The position numbers and the translations under genes were made by a program. A stretch of 64,000 nt of DNA from Pseudomonas fulva (GTDB lineage Bacteria > Pseudomonadota > Gammaproteobacteria > Pseudomonadales > Pseudomonadaceae): NCBI RefSeq assembly GCF_023517795.1, contig NZ_CP082928.1, forward strand, positions 1,364,001-1,428,000. Reading direction: 5' to 3'. Below the pieces are notes generated by a model that saw only the letters and a list, made by a program, of their open reading frames with translations, did no database searches and had not been told where the DNA came from. Below are positions 37,464 through 46,352 of this stretch, piece by piece; the stretch's first letter is position 1; each line of letters starts with the position of its first letter.

Positions 37464-38903
37464 ATGGAAAACTGTAAGGATCACGAAACACCACTGGTGA
37501 TAGACCTGGACGGAACATTATTGAGATCTGACATTTTGATTGAGTCAGCATTATGCCTGATCCACAGCAAGCCGTTACATACGCCAATTCTTTTGAGGTG
37601 GCTAGGCAAGGGAAAGTCGGTATTAAAGGCCCGACTAGCAGAGCTTAGCACAATTGATGTAACGACCCTCCCTTATGATCCTGATGTTGTCATGCTCATC
37701 CGAGAGGCGAAATCTGAAGGACGTGAAATAGTGCTGGCCACGGCCTCACATCAGAGCATTGCAGAAAAAATTGCCGCCCACCTGGGGTTGTTTGATAAGG
37801 TAATCGCAAGCGATGAAGACACCAACCTCTCAGCGGAAAAAAAGAAAACCCGTTTGATTGAGATCTACGGGCTAGCGGGCTTTGATTATGTCGGTAATTC
37901 TCAGGACGACTTGACCGTATGGCAAGCGTGTCGAAAAGCCTACATTGTTAACCCGCAGTTTGGCGTGAGCTTCCAAGCGAAAAAATTAAAAAACATCGAG
38001 ACAATTCTACACTCAAACCCATTCAAGCCGAACAGTTGGATCAAAGCCCTACGCTTGCACCAATGGTTAAAAAATCTATTGATATTTGTTCCACTACTCG
38101 CAGCTCATCGCCTAACCGATTTTACCTTATTACTCGAAGGAATCACTGCATTCTTCTGTTTCGGGCTATGCGCGTCGAGCGTTTATTTACTGAACGATCT
38201 TTTAGACTTGCAAGATGATCGTCGACATACGCGCAAAAGAAATCGCCCCCTGGCCGCAGGAATAATTCCTATTCGGCTGGCCATCATTGCAACCCCCTTA
38301 CTACTGGGTAGCGCTTTTTTTATAGCCATCCGATGGATCTCAATACCCTTCCTGTACGCGTTAGTAACTTACTACTTACTCACATTGGCTTACTCGTTCA
38401 ATCTTAAACGTCATATGACAATGGATGTCATCGCTCTTGCCCTCCTCTATACCCTGAGGATCATCGCAGGAGCGGCTGCCTTTACACTTCCACTGACATT
38501 CTGGATACTCGCGTTTTCGATGTTCATATTTCTCAGCCTGGCAATGGTTAAACGGTATGCCGAACTGCATGACGCGCTAGCACAAGGCAAGACTGAAAAA
38601 ACTCACGGTCGAGGCTACTATCCCGGGGATCTTTCTATAATTGCGTCTCTGGGATCATCTGCCGGCTATCTATCTGTAATGGTGCTAGCTCTTTATATCC
38701 ATGATCAAAGCACTGCTCATCTCTACCACTATCCCGAACTGATATGGCTAGCATGTCCTATTCTGATGTTCTGGATCACGCGCATATGGATACTGACGCA
38801 CAGGGGAGAAATGAACGATGACCCTATCATCTTTGCAATGCGCGACAGTATCAGTTTGGTAGTAGGCGTTCTGTTCTGCCTCGTCTTCTGGGGAGCGTCA
38901 TGA
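37464..38903 (+). CDS. HAD phosphatase-UbiA prenyltransferase fusion (DPPR synthase-like)
   Basis: 479 residues in two parts. Residues 1-185 are a HAD hydrolase: DLDGT (14-18), the Thr/Ser motif LATASH (91-96) and the terminal GNSQDDL (144-150). Residues 190-479 are a UbiA-fold membrane prenyltransferase with nine predicted helices and the diphosphate/metal motif NDLLDLQDD (244-252) followed by RHTRKRNRPLAAG. This resembles mycobacterial Rv3806c, which moves 5-phosphoribose to decaprenyl phosphate. The fused phosphatase could then remove the 5-phosphate. First of four genes overlapping by ATGA; DprE1/DprE2-like genes follow. Lower GC than the flanks suggests transfer. Confidence 0.85.
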   Translation: MENCKDHETPLVIDLDGTLLRSDILIESALCLIHSKPLHTPILLRWLGKGKSVLKARLAELSTIDVTTLPYDPDVVMLIREAKSEGREIVLATASHQSIAEKIAAHLGLFDKVIASDEDTNLSAEKKKTRLIEIYGLAGFDYVGNSQDDLTVWQACRKAYIVNPQFGVSFQAKKLKNIETILHSNPFKPNSWIKALRLHQWLKNLLIFVPLLAAHRLTDFTLLLEGITAFFCFGLCASSVYLLNDLLDLQDDRRHTRKRNRPLAAGIIPIRLAIIATPLLLGSAFFIAIRWISIPFLYALVTYYLLTLAYSFNLKRHMTMDVIALALLYTLRIIAGAAAFTLPLTFWILAFSMFIFLSLAMVKRYAELHDALAQGKTEKTHGRGYYPGDLSIIASLGSSAGYLSVMVLALYIHDQSTAHLYHYPELIWLACPILMFWITRIWILTHRGEMNDDPIIFAMRDSISLVVGVLFCLVFWGAS

Positions 38904-40210
38904 GTAAGGTCTTACGTTCATGGGGAGGCGTTCCCCGGCATAGCCAGCAAGGTCATGCCTGTGACTGGTCGGCCAATCTAAAGACACTCCTTGCCGAGGC
39001 AAAACACGGGGAAAGAACGACCCTGCCGTTTGGCAACGGAAGAAGCTATGGTGACAGCTGCCTTGCTGAAAGCGGGCATGTCATCCACATGCGCCCTCTT
39101 GACCATTTCTTGTCGGTTGATTGGCAGAAGGGTATCGTCAAGGCAGAGGCAGGGATTACGCTCGGTGAAATCATTGATCTCACGATACCTCAAGGTTGGT
39201 TCCTGCCCGTGACGCCCGGCACTCGATACGTGACATTAGGCGGGGCAATTGCCAACGATGTGCATGGCAAAAACCACCACTGCCAAGGGACCTTTGGCAA
39301 GCATCTGATTCGAATGGCGCTTTATCGTAACGGTCAAACACTCATATGTTCTCAGGACGAGAATCCCGAACTCTACAGGGCAACCATATCCGGACTCGGC
39401 CTGACCGGTATCATCATCTGGGCAGAGATAGCGCTGAGGCCTATACGCACCAGTCAAATCGACACACATCATCAACGTTTTGGCAGTTTGAGTGAGTTTT
39501 TCTCGCTGTCCAAGGAACTGGATCCTGTAAACGAATACAGCGTGGCATGGATCGACTGCACTGCACGCGGCCACAATCTAGGTAGAGGCATCTTTAGTGC
39601 AGGAAACCACTCGGAATATGGTGCTCTCGAGAACCCGCCTCTGAGAAAGATCAGCGTCGCGGCTACGCCTCCAATATCACTTGTAAACTCATTATCTGTT
39701 CGAGCATTTAACAGCCTATATTGGCATCGGCTGCCACCAAACCGTTCGAAACAGCGCGAAAGCTACTCAACCTTCTTTTATCCACTCGACAACCTCCTGC
39801 ATTGGAACAGGCTTTATGGTGCCCTGGGCTTTCAGCAGCACCAGTGTGTAATACCTGAAACCCATGCAGAATCGGCTATAAGAGAAATGCTGAAGATCAT
39901 CGCTACCGCCAAGCAAGGCTCTTTTCTGGCGGTACTTAAACGCTGCGGAGATGCGGTCTCACCCGGCCTACTTTCCTTTCCAATGCAGGGAATTTCCTTA
40001 GCGCTCGATTTTGCCCAGAATAATTCGCTGGAAGCGCTCTTTAAAAGACTTGACGCTATTGTTTATGAGGCGGGAGGCAGGCTCTACCCTGCGAAAGATG
40101 CACACATGAGCGCTGTACATTTTCGCCACGCATATCCGGCCTGGGAAAAACTAGAAAAACTTAGAGACCCCTTAATGATGTCTGCATTTTGGAAAAGAGT
40201 CACAGCATGA
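38900..40210 (+). CDS. dprE1: DprE1-like FAD-dependent decaprenylphosphoryl-ribose 2-oxidase
   Basis: 436 residues; the start overlaps the previous stop (ATGA). The FAD-binding half shows PFGNGRSYGDSCL (about residues 47-59) and TLGGAIANDVHGKNHHCQGTFGK, the latter nearly identical to the DprE1 signature around the nucleotide. The C-terminal VAO-type cap contains VLKRCGD and the YPAKDAHMS segment. DprE1 oxidises the 2-hydroxyl of polyprenyl-phosphoryl-ribose; together with the next gene product it epimerises ribose to arabinose. Mycobacterial homologues are known drug targets. The call rests on these motifs and the operon partners. Confidence 0.9.
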   Translation: MSKVLRSWGGVPRHSQQGHACDWSANLKTLLAEAKHGERTTLPFGNGRSYGDSCLAESGHVIHMRPLDHFLSVDWQKGIVKAEAGITLGEIIDLTIPQGWFLPVTPGTRYVTLGGAIANDVHGKNHHCQGTFGKHLIRMALYRNGQTLICSQDENPELYRATISGLGLTGIIIWAEIALRPIRTSQIDTHHQRFGSLSEFFSLSKELDPVNEYSVAWIDCTARGHNLGRGIFSAGNHSEYGALENPPLRKISVAATPPISLVNSLSVRAFNSLYWHRLPPNRSKQRESYSTFFYPLDNLLHWNRLYGALGFQQHQCVIPETHAESAIREMLKIIATAKQGSFLAVLKRCGDAVSPGLLSFPMQGISLALDFAQNNSLEALFKRLDAIVYEAGGRLYPAKDAHMSAVHFRHAYPAWEKLEKLRDPLMMSAFWKRVTA

Positions 40211-40947
40211 AACGTATTCTTATTATTGGAGCCACATCCGCAATAGCCACAGCGTGCGCGCGTCGATGGACGGCAGAGCCGGCATTTTTCTTTTTAGTAG
40301 GCCGAAATAAAGAGAAGTTACAGCTATTAAGCTCAGACTTGACGGCACGAGGCGCGCACAAAGTTTCTATCTACGAGCTAGACGCTCTCGACTATGCAAT
40401 GCACGCTTCAATGCTGGAGCACAGCATTGAGGCGCTTGGCCAAATCGATATAGCTTTAATCGCTCACGGCACTCTCCCAAACCAAGCAGTTTGCGAACAG
40501 GACGTCGATCTGGCATTGCGGGAAATCGATAGCAATGCGATTTCAGTCATCGCCATTATTACTCGTATTGCGAACCGCCTGGAGGAACAAGGTTGTGGAA
40601 CACTGGCAGTGTTATCTTCAGTCGCTGGAGACCGTGGACGCCCGTCCAACTACGTGTACGGTGCTGCCAAGGCAGCAGTTTCTTCTTTCCTTGAGGGGCT
40701 CAGGGCGAGGCTGTACAAAAAACGTGTTCATGTGGCAGATATACGCCCTGGCTTTGTCGACACCCCCATGACGCGCGAATTGAATCTACCCGCGATTCTT
40801 CTCGCCACGCCTGACCAGGTTGCGCAACGTATACTCCAAGGTATCGAACGCAAGCAAGACGTGATCTACGCTCCCAGGTTTTGGGCATTCATTATGTTGG
40901 CCATTCGTCATATTCCAAGCTGGCTATTCAAGAGACTCGATCTGTGA
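40207..40947 (+). CDS. dprE2: DprE2-like decaprenylphosphoryl-2-keto-ribose reductase (SDR)
   Basis: 246 residues from ATG 40207 (ATGA overlap with the oxidase gene). Short-chain dehydrogenase with ILIIGATSAIATACAR at the N terminus, a central NAG equivalent AHGTLPNQ, Ser in LSSVAGDRGR and the catalytic YGAAK (Tyr/Lys). PGFVDTPMT follows. Paired with DprE1, it reduces the 2-keto intermediate with NADH to polyprenyl-phosphoryl-D-arabinose. The hydrophobic C terminus (FWAFIMLAIRHIPSWLFKRL) probably associates with the membrane, as in mycobacterial DprE2. Confidence 0.9.
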   Translation: MKRILIIGATSAIATACARRWTAEPAFFFLVGRNKEKLQLLSSDLTARGAHKVSIYELDALDYAMHASMLEHSIEALGQIDIALIAHGTLPNQAVCEQDVDLALREIDSNAISVIAIITRIANRLEEQGCGTLAVLSSVAGDRGRPSNYVYGAAKAAVSSFLEGLRARLYKKRVHVADIRPGFVDTPMTRELNLPAILLATPDQVAQRILQGIERKQDVIYAPRFWAFIMLAIRHIPSWLFKRLDL

Positions 40948-41888
40948 ACATAGCTCCTCAACTCCCTCCATGGCAGCTCAAGGCACTCATACTGTCAATA
41001 GGGGTTACGTTGGTAGCTTATCTGCTGTTTTCGATGTGGGGAGGCTGGCAACAGGTTATCGATACAGTGGGTCGAATCGGAATCTGGGGTGTCTTAGCCG
41101 CACTGCTCATGTCAATTCTGAATTACGCCATGCGCTTCTTCAGATGGCAGTGGTATCTGAAAATTCTGGGGCATCGCTTACCCTGGCAGCAGCACTTGAA
41201 AATTTACCTTGCAGGTTTTGCCTTTACGACAACGCCGGGCAAAGCAGGAGAGGCTTTGAGGAGTCTTCTTCTTAAGCCTCTGGGCATTCCCCATGCCAGC
41301 AGTCTCGCAGCCTTTCTGAGCGAAAGATTGTCAGATCTGCTTGCCGTCGTACTGCTTGCGCTGTTCGGCCTTTATAGATATCCAGCTGCACAACCATTGA
41401 TATTGATCGGACTGGGGCTTGTAGCCACGTGCTACACCCCACTCATTTACCCAAGACTGCTGAAACGCCTGCAGGTTGCAACAAGCCGGTTAAAGGGTAA
41501 AGCGGCTCTCATCAATAAAGCGGTTGGCGTAATGTTTCTGGCACAGCGTTGCCACCGCCCTCTATCAATCGCTTTCTGTACCGCTCTCGGTCTATTCGCG
41601 TGGCTGGCCGAGGCAGTCGCCTTTTTCTGGATTCTGCAATGGGCCGGGATAGATACAAGCCTAAACTTCGCTGTTTTCGTCTATGCAGTTGCGATGCTCG
41701 CAGGAGCCATAAGCTTTATGCCGGGAGGACTCGGGGGTTCCGAAGCAGCCATGGTCGCCTTGCTCGTCTGGCAAGGCGCCTCAACTGCTGACGCAATCGC
41801 AACGACACTGATTATTCGTTTGACTACTTTGTGGTTCGCGACCTTTCTTGGCCTCTGCGCTCTAATGAAGACCAAATACAGCCTCTGA
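40944..41888 (+). CDS. UPF0104/LPG-synthase-TM family membrane protein, candidate lipid-sugar flippase
   Basis: 314 residues starting at GTG 40944, which overlaps the DprE2 stop. About eight membrane segments with family landmarks NYAMRFFRWQWYLKIL, TPGKAGEALRSLLLK, SERLSDLLAVVLL and MPGGLGGSEAAMV. Related proteins include the membrane domain of lysyl-phosphatidylglycerol synthase and archaeal/bacterial proteins in glycolipid clusters. As last gene of the arabinose operon it occupies the place where a GtrA-type protein is proposed to act in mycobacteria, so it may move polyprenyl-phosphoryl-arabinose to the periplasm. Function is inference. It converges with the next gene, 2 bp apart. Confidence 0.78.
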   Translation: MNIAPQLPPWQLKALILSIGVTLVAYLLFSMWGGWQQVIDTVGRIGIWGVLAALLMSILNYAMRFFRWQWYLKILGHRLPWQQHLKIYLAGFAFTTTPGKAGEALRSLLLKPLGIPHASSLAAFLSERLSDLLAVVLLALFGLYRYPAAQPLILIGLGLVATCYTPLIYPRLLKRLQVATSRLKGKAALINKAVGVMFLAQRCHRPLSIAFCTALGLFAWLAEAVAFFWILQWAGIDTSLNFAVFVYAVAMLAGAISFMPGGLGGSEAAMVALLVWQGASTADAIATTLIIRLTTLWFATFLGLCALMKTKYSL

Positions 41889-41890
41889 AA

Positions 41891-43909
41891 TCAGCGCTGC
41901 ATTCCCTCGTTCAGAACGACTACCCTGACGAAATGTTCACCCGGTGTAACTGCTTTCAACATCATCCTGGATGCCTTGATCGGCGTTTCCATCTCGACTC
42001 GGAAACTTCGGATGCCTGTTACACCAGTCTCCCCCGCGGGAATATTGAGGCTCTTTACATACGTACCATTAACAAGCAGATAAATATCATAGCTCTGCAT
42101 GTCTAAGGACAAGTCCATCCAAAAAAGACCAGCACCAGGCTCAAAAGCGATTTCCAGCGCATTATGAAATAGAAAGCCCTCAGCACGAGCCAGCTCATCG
42201 ATTCCGACTATCGGGACGAGGGAGCTGGCAGGAACGTTCCCGTAGCGAAATGCGGAGTACCAGGGTTCGTCTACGGAAGCGGAATTCAGCTTCCATATCA
42301 ACCGCCAGCGATCTGCAGAAAAAATATCCCCTCGCACCACAACACGAAGTTCATCATAAAACTTCCGTAGTTCTGGATCGGCGAGCATATTTACACCGCG
42401 CTCTAAACCCAGCACATAATCCGTTGGCAGCTGCCTATAAAGATGCCCCACACGCCAAGTAGGATCATATTGCGCAGGCAATCTTGCCAAAAGTGGATCA
42501 ACAAGACCACAGGGGTCAATAACGTAAGTTCCTGGACCCGACTTTATGCTCTCGAAGCCCATCTCCCCGCATTGGGAAATAACTTTTGGATTACCTAGAT
42601 CCCAACGAGGAAGTGGCAACTCTTCGCTACCCTGCCGTATGAGGCCGGTTCTCTGGAAATAGTAGCCTCGCTCATCAGCGATACCGTTAGAACCGATAAC
42701 CTTGTTTTCATATCCCGAGCCACTGAACAGCGTGTGATCACTACCCCATATCGCCAAGGCAGACACGAACAAAGCAATAGCAAAAAGCCACTGCCTACCA
42801 ATGTCTACAAATATAAAGGCCAGCGCAGCCATCACCAAAGGAACGGTAAAAAACCGGCCAGACATAAAATCGCCGCCAATAGAAAGCACGTAGAACAAAT
42901 AGAGAGCAATACCAGCAGCAGACAACCTGTTAAAGACTCCGCCACGCATAGCGATACTTAAGAAGATGCCGATAAAACCCAGCGTTAACGGGTCTCGCTG
43001 CAGGGAATCTCCAAAATAGGCCAGCCCCTGCGGCAATCGTTGACCGAGAGATATACCCGCCCCCAGCTTGGCGTAGGCTGTATTGGGGAATGCAAACCCA
43101 TAGTAAACCAGCGAAAATGTGGTCCAAATGAGTACAGGCACCGCACAGCAAGCCAGACCGGCACACAGCACCGGCAGACTATTCAGTGCGCGCCAAAATA
43201 AATGTAAAGAGAACGGCAGCAGCAATAGGGCCAAGTCGGGACGTGTTAGAAAGGCCAATGCACATAGAAAGAAAAAGCAGCAGTAATCTGAACGCCGAAC
43301 CGCTTCAACCGCTCGCAAGTATACAACCACTGCGGCGACAATAATCAAGTGTGCCAAGGGATTTTCCAGGCCTGAACTGCTGTAGTCCACAAAGGCTTTG
43401 GAAAAAACAAGGGCGGCCACTGCAATCAATCCAAACACAAGACGCTGACGAGCGCAGTATAGAATGATGCTCAGTGTTGCCAATGAACAAAGCAGAGAAA
43501 GTAAATGAGCGGATAAATATGGATTACCCAGCCCCTTGGTCAACAGCGACAGCAAAATAAACCACGACGGATGAGTATAACCCTGCACCCGTTCCCCAAC
43601 ATTAAAAACCGGGCCATAACCATTAACGAAATTCAATACCGTTCGAATAGTAATTGCCGCGTCATCACTGATCCAGGCCGTTCTAAAAAAAATCAGTAGA
43701 AACAATAAAACTACCGAAGCAACTGAATATCTGAAAATAGATTCCCTTACCAAGAAAACTGCTCCCAACAACATATATGTTTGCGGCTCGCCATGGCGCC
43801 GCACAATCGCGGCCAGCATGCACAGCTGCATGAGGCATATAACAAGCCATGAAAAAAAACCCGCCCTCAACCTTACTTCAGCAAGGAACGCTCTTTCAGG
43901 ATCTGGCAT
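41891..43909 (-). CDS. GT-C arabinofuranosyltransferase-like membrane protein (AftB type)
   Basis: 672 residues: about ten membrane helices to residue ~400, then a ~250-residue soluble C-terminal domain that should be periplasmic. The first loop carries the GT-C acidic pair in WISDDAAITIRTVLNFVNG, followed by GERVQGYTHPSWF, a segment I associate with mycobacterial AftB and close relatives. Those enzymes use decaprenyl-phosphoryl-arabinose to add terminal beta-(1,2)-arabinofuranose. The end of the protein (LFWMDLSLDMQSYDIYLL) is beta-rich and may bind glycan. Downstream of the TfpW-like gene, it may extend or cap the pilin glycan. AT-rich codon use. Confidence 0.8.
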   Translation of the reverse strand: MPDPERAFLAEVRLRAGFFSWLVICLMQLCMLAAIVRRHGEPQTYMLLGAVFLVRESIFRYSVASVVLLFLLIFFRTAWISDDAAITIRTVLNFVNGYGPVFNVGERVQGYTHPSWFILLSLLTKGLGNPYLSAHLLSLLCSLATLSIILYCARQRLVFGLIAVAALVFSKAFVDYSSSGLENPLAHLIIVAAVVVYLRAVEAVRRSDYCCFFFLCALAFLTRPDLALLLLPFSLHLFWRALNSLPVLCAGLACCAVPVLIWTTFSLVYYGFAFPNTAYAKLGAGISLGQRLPQGLAYFGDSLQRDPLTLGFIGIFLSIAMRGGVFNRLSAAGIALYLFYVLSIGGDFMSGRFFTVPLVMAALAFIFVDIGRQWLFAIALFVSALAIWGSDHTLFSGSGYENKVIGSNGIADERGYYFQRTGLIRQGSEELPLPRWDLGNPKVISQCGEMGFESIKSGPGTYVIDPCGLVDPLLARLPAQYDPTWRVGHLYRQLPTDYVLGLERGVNMLADPELRKFYDELRVVVRGDIFSADRWRLIWKLNSASVDEPWYSAFRYGNVPASSLVPIVGIDELARAEGFLFHNALEIAFEPGAGLFWMDLSLDMQSYDIYLLVNGTYVKSLNIPAGETGVTGIRSFRVEMETPIKASRMMLKAVTPGEHFVRVVVLNEGMQR

Positions 43910-45753
43910 GTATCGGCGCTGCCACGCTTACCAGTACAGAACCCGGTCAATAGACCTGCGACCATATCCTTCATCTGATCCTTGCGATAAAAGCCCAGCC
44001 TATCCAGCTCACTCAAAAGCTTTTCCGCGGATGAAAAGTCGCCCATGGCATAATAGATAGCAACACGCTGGTATTTAAGGGGAATTTTCTCACTCTCACG
44101 CAGGTACCACATGGAGATGTCGTTATATTTGAGAGCCTCGCTAGCATTGCCCTCGAACAAAAGCAGGCCATTGGCATAATCTGAATAGGCGCCACCCATT
44201 TGTGTCGCCGTGAGCAAAAAGCGGTCGGCATAGTAATGCCCCGAGGCCTGTTCGTGAAACTTGGGCAGTGCCACCATCACACCCTGCAAATAATTGAGCG
44301 CTTCTTTATTGTTCTGCCTGATTAGCAGATTGGCGTAAAGAATCTGATCACCGACCTCCAGCCCACCCTTCTCTTTCTGGATGCGCTGAATTTCCTTGAC
44401 AACCAGATACGAGCGCTTTTCCTGCAAGGCTCCATAAAGATAGTTATAGCGCGCCATATCGTTATCAGGATAGGAGCTGTACGCCCAGTTCCACAGCTGC
44501 AGCTCATTTTCCCAAAAAGGAAGAATAGCGTTTACCGTCCATACGCTTAGCGTAAACCAGCCGATAAACAGCACCCCCAAAATTCTGCGTATTGAATTTA
44601 TGGGAAGATCGATAACCGCCAGCAGACGCTCGTAGGGGATAAAGACAATGGACAAAGAAAAGAAAGCAAGCGCCGTCGTCATGAAACGCTCGTGACCAAT
44701 ATTACCTGCAATGTCCAGAGGAATCAGATGAATGACTGGCAACAGACATATGATACCCGCAAGTGCCAGCCAGGAAGAAGCGGTGCGCCTTACCCAGCAG
44801 TGCACCAGAAGAGCAATAAGGCCAAGCAACAGGCCGGCACTAGCGAGCAGGCTAACTCCCCGCCAAGGTTCAAGCTCACTTTGGGGATGCAAGATATGCA
44901 CATGATGAAAAGGAATAAACAGCTGTTGAAAATAGAATTTCAGCGCCTCTAAAGGACGCAGATTTTCAAACCATACCGTCTGGATGTAATCCATGCCGAT
45001 TCTCGAATGGTATACCCCTCCCACGCTATGTGCACGAATAAAGAAATAGGCGACCAGAACCGCGGCCATCGCCGCAAAAACCCGGGCATTACTGACAATA
45101 GCTCGTCTGAATGCCTGGGAAGGCGTTTCTGCTTTACGTAAATTGCAGGGCACCCATATGCAGAACAAGATAGCCGGTAATATAACACCTAGTTCTTTTG
45201 AGAGAAGCGCCAAGAAGAACACCAGCGCAATCAGTGATACACGATGGACCTCTCGCATGGGAGAAAGAAAAATTATGACCGCGGCCAAGATGAAGGTGGT
45301 CACCATTTGATCAAAGCGACCAGATGCCCAGGCAGTGGATTCGACAAGCGCTGGATGCACCAGATAAAGCAGCGCTGCCAGCAGAGCAATCGGCTCGACA
45401 GTCCGGCGGCCATTTACGCGCCCCATCTTGCAAGCGATAAAATAAATCAGCGTGACATTTAGAATAAAAATACCAAGATTAACACCGTGGGAAATTGCCG
45501 GAGACTGTCCAAATAGATGAAATTCGGCGAAGAAGGTAAGGAAAACCAATGGCCTTAAATAGGATGTTCCGGGCAATACAGGCTCACTCAATAGCGCCCA
45601 GCTCAACGGCTCATTCAACAATGCCGTTTTGTCGAGGAACAGCAGACTGTCGTCCCACACATAACCGAACCCCAGCACACGGCCGTATAGCGTGACAGCT
45701 ACCACTAGAAGGATAAAAAAAGCAGCCCAACCAGAATAAAGAATACGCCGCAT
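43873..45753 (-). CDS. GT-C pilin glycosyltransferase, TfpW-like, with TPR-like C-terminal region
   Basis: 626 residues from ATG 45753, with GGGAGGGG 11 bases upstream; a TTG six bases earlier is an alternative. Ten to eleven membrane helices (to about residue 410) precede a helical C-terminal domain resembling tetratricopeptide repeats. The first periplasmic loop has the catalytic-type acidic pair in FGYVWDDSLLFLD, then TSYLRPLVFLTFFAEFHLFG, seen in TMTC-like and TfpW-like GT-C proteins. It starts 73 bp after pilA, beyond a terminator. It probably transfers arabinofuranose from a polyprenyl carrier to Thr/Ser of the pilin. It overlaps the AftB-like gene by 37 bp. Confidence 0.8.
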   Translation of the reverse strand: MRRILYSGWAAFFILLVVAVTLYGRVLGFGYVWDDSLLFLDKTALLNEPLSWALLSEPVLPGTSYLRPLVFLTFFAEFHLFGQSPAISHGVNLGIFILNVTLIYFIACKMGRVNGRRTVEPIALLAALLYLVHPALVESTAWASGRFDQMVTTFILAAVIIFLSPMREVHRVSLIALVFFLALLSKELGVILPAILFCIWVPCNLRKAETPSQAFRRAIVSNARVFAAMAAVLVAYFFIRAHSVGGVYHSRIGMDYIQTVWFENLRPLEALKFYFQQLFIPFHHVHILHPQSELEPWRGVSLLASAGLLLGLIALLVHCWVRRTASSWLALAGIICLLPVIHLIPLDIAGNIGHERFMTTALAFFSLSIVFIPYERLLAVIDLPINSIRRILGVLFIGWFTLSVWTVNAILPFWENELQLWNWAYSSYPDNDMARYNYLYGALQEKRSYLVVKEIQRIQKEKGGLEVGDQILYANLLIRQNNKEALNYLQGVMVALPKFHEQASGHYYADRFLLTATQMGGAYSDYANGLLLFEGNASEALKYNDISMWYLRESEKIPLKYQRVAIYYAMGDFSSAEKLLSELDRLGFYRKDQMKDMVAGLLTGFCTGKRGSADTCQILKERSLLK

Positions 45754-45778
45754 ATTCAACTTGCCCCTCCCTATGCAC

Positions 45779-45807
45779 AAAAAAAACAAGCTCCCGAAGG
45801 AGCTTGT
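45779..45807 (-). terminator. Terminator between pilA and its glycosyltransferase gene
   Basis: On the minus strand ACAAGCTCC-ttcg-GGAGCTTGT followed by eight T. It lies 20 bp after the pilA stop and 26 bp before the TfpW-like start, so most pilA transcripts should end here and a minority read through into the glycosyltransferases. This explains how pilin could be made in large excess over its modifying enzymes. Confidence 0.92.
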
Positions 45808-45826
45808 TAGTAAGCATATCTAAATA

Positions 45827-46306
45827 TTACGGTTTGCAAGCATTGGGCAGATAACGCGCATCAATAGTGGTGTTGGCACCAGTAGCACCGCCCACCGTCG
45901 TATTACCACATGCCCAGGTACTGCCGCCGTTAGCAGTGGTCAGAGTCAGAACACTACCCGAGGCCTTGCCGGTGGTCATGGTTACGGTGATGACACCGGC
46001 AGGGTAGGTACCGGAAATGGCAGTCGAAGTAAGAGTGGAGTATTTGCCAATCAGCGTTGCATTCAACTGGCCAGTGCTCGGAGTAGCCGTTGGCGATACC
46101 AGAGCGGTCGGCCATGCGTTCTTGTCTGCGCCGTACTCAGCCAACGGAGACTTCAGGCCAGCACCCAGGCTCACCGCTTCGGTAACCTGGCCACGAGTGA
46201 TGTAGTCCTGATAAGCAGGGATCGCCACAGCGGCGAGGATACCGATGATCGCGACGACGATCATCAATTCGATCAGGGTAAAACCCTTCTGCAGTTGCGC
46301 TTTCAT
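45827..46306 (-). CDS. pilA: Type IVa major pilin
   Basis: 159 residues from ATG 46306 (GGAGA 6 bases upstream). Short leader MKAQLQKG, cleavage site before FTLIEL with the Glu5 needed for assembly, then the hydrophobic N-terminal helix. The globular part has one pair of cysteines (Cys133 and Cys157) for the C-terminal disulfide loop and is strikingly rich in Thr/Ser/Ala/Gly (for example SPTATPSTG and [10 protein letters not shown]), giving many O-glycosylation sites. The chain ends CKP, without the C-terminal Ser used by TfpO-type enzymes. Divergent from pilB, and its own downstream genes are GT-C glycosyltransferases. Confidence 0.95.
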   Translation of the reverse strand: MKAQLQKGFTLIELMIVVAIIGILAAVAIPAYQDYITRGQVTEAVSLGAGLKSPLAEYGADKNAWPTALVSPTATPSTGQLNATLIGKYSTLTSTAISGTYPAGVITVTMTTGKASGSVLTLTTANGGSTWACGNTTVGGATGANTTIDARYLPNACKP

Positions 46307-46352
46307 GTAAATCTCCAATTGATTAGGTAGGCAGACAAGCCTAACCAAACAT

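Noticed and set aside
45779..45807. Hairpin after pilA considered as the start-blocking leader of the glycosyltransferase gene
   Set aside because: The stem followed by eight T on the minus strand is a textbook terminator, and it does not cover the ribosome site of the next gene.
45827..46348. Longer pilin frame starting at TTG 46348
   Set aside because: It would place coding sequence over the sigma-54 transcription start region and spoil the short prepilin leader; ATG 46306 has a proper ribosome site and gives MKAQLQKG.
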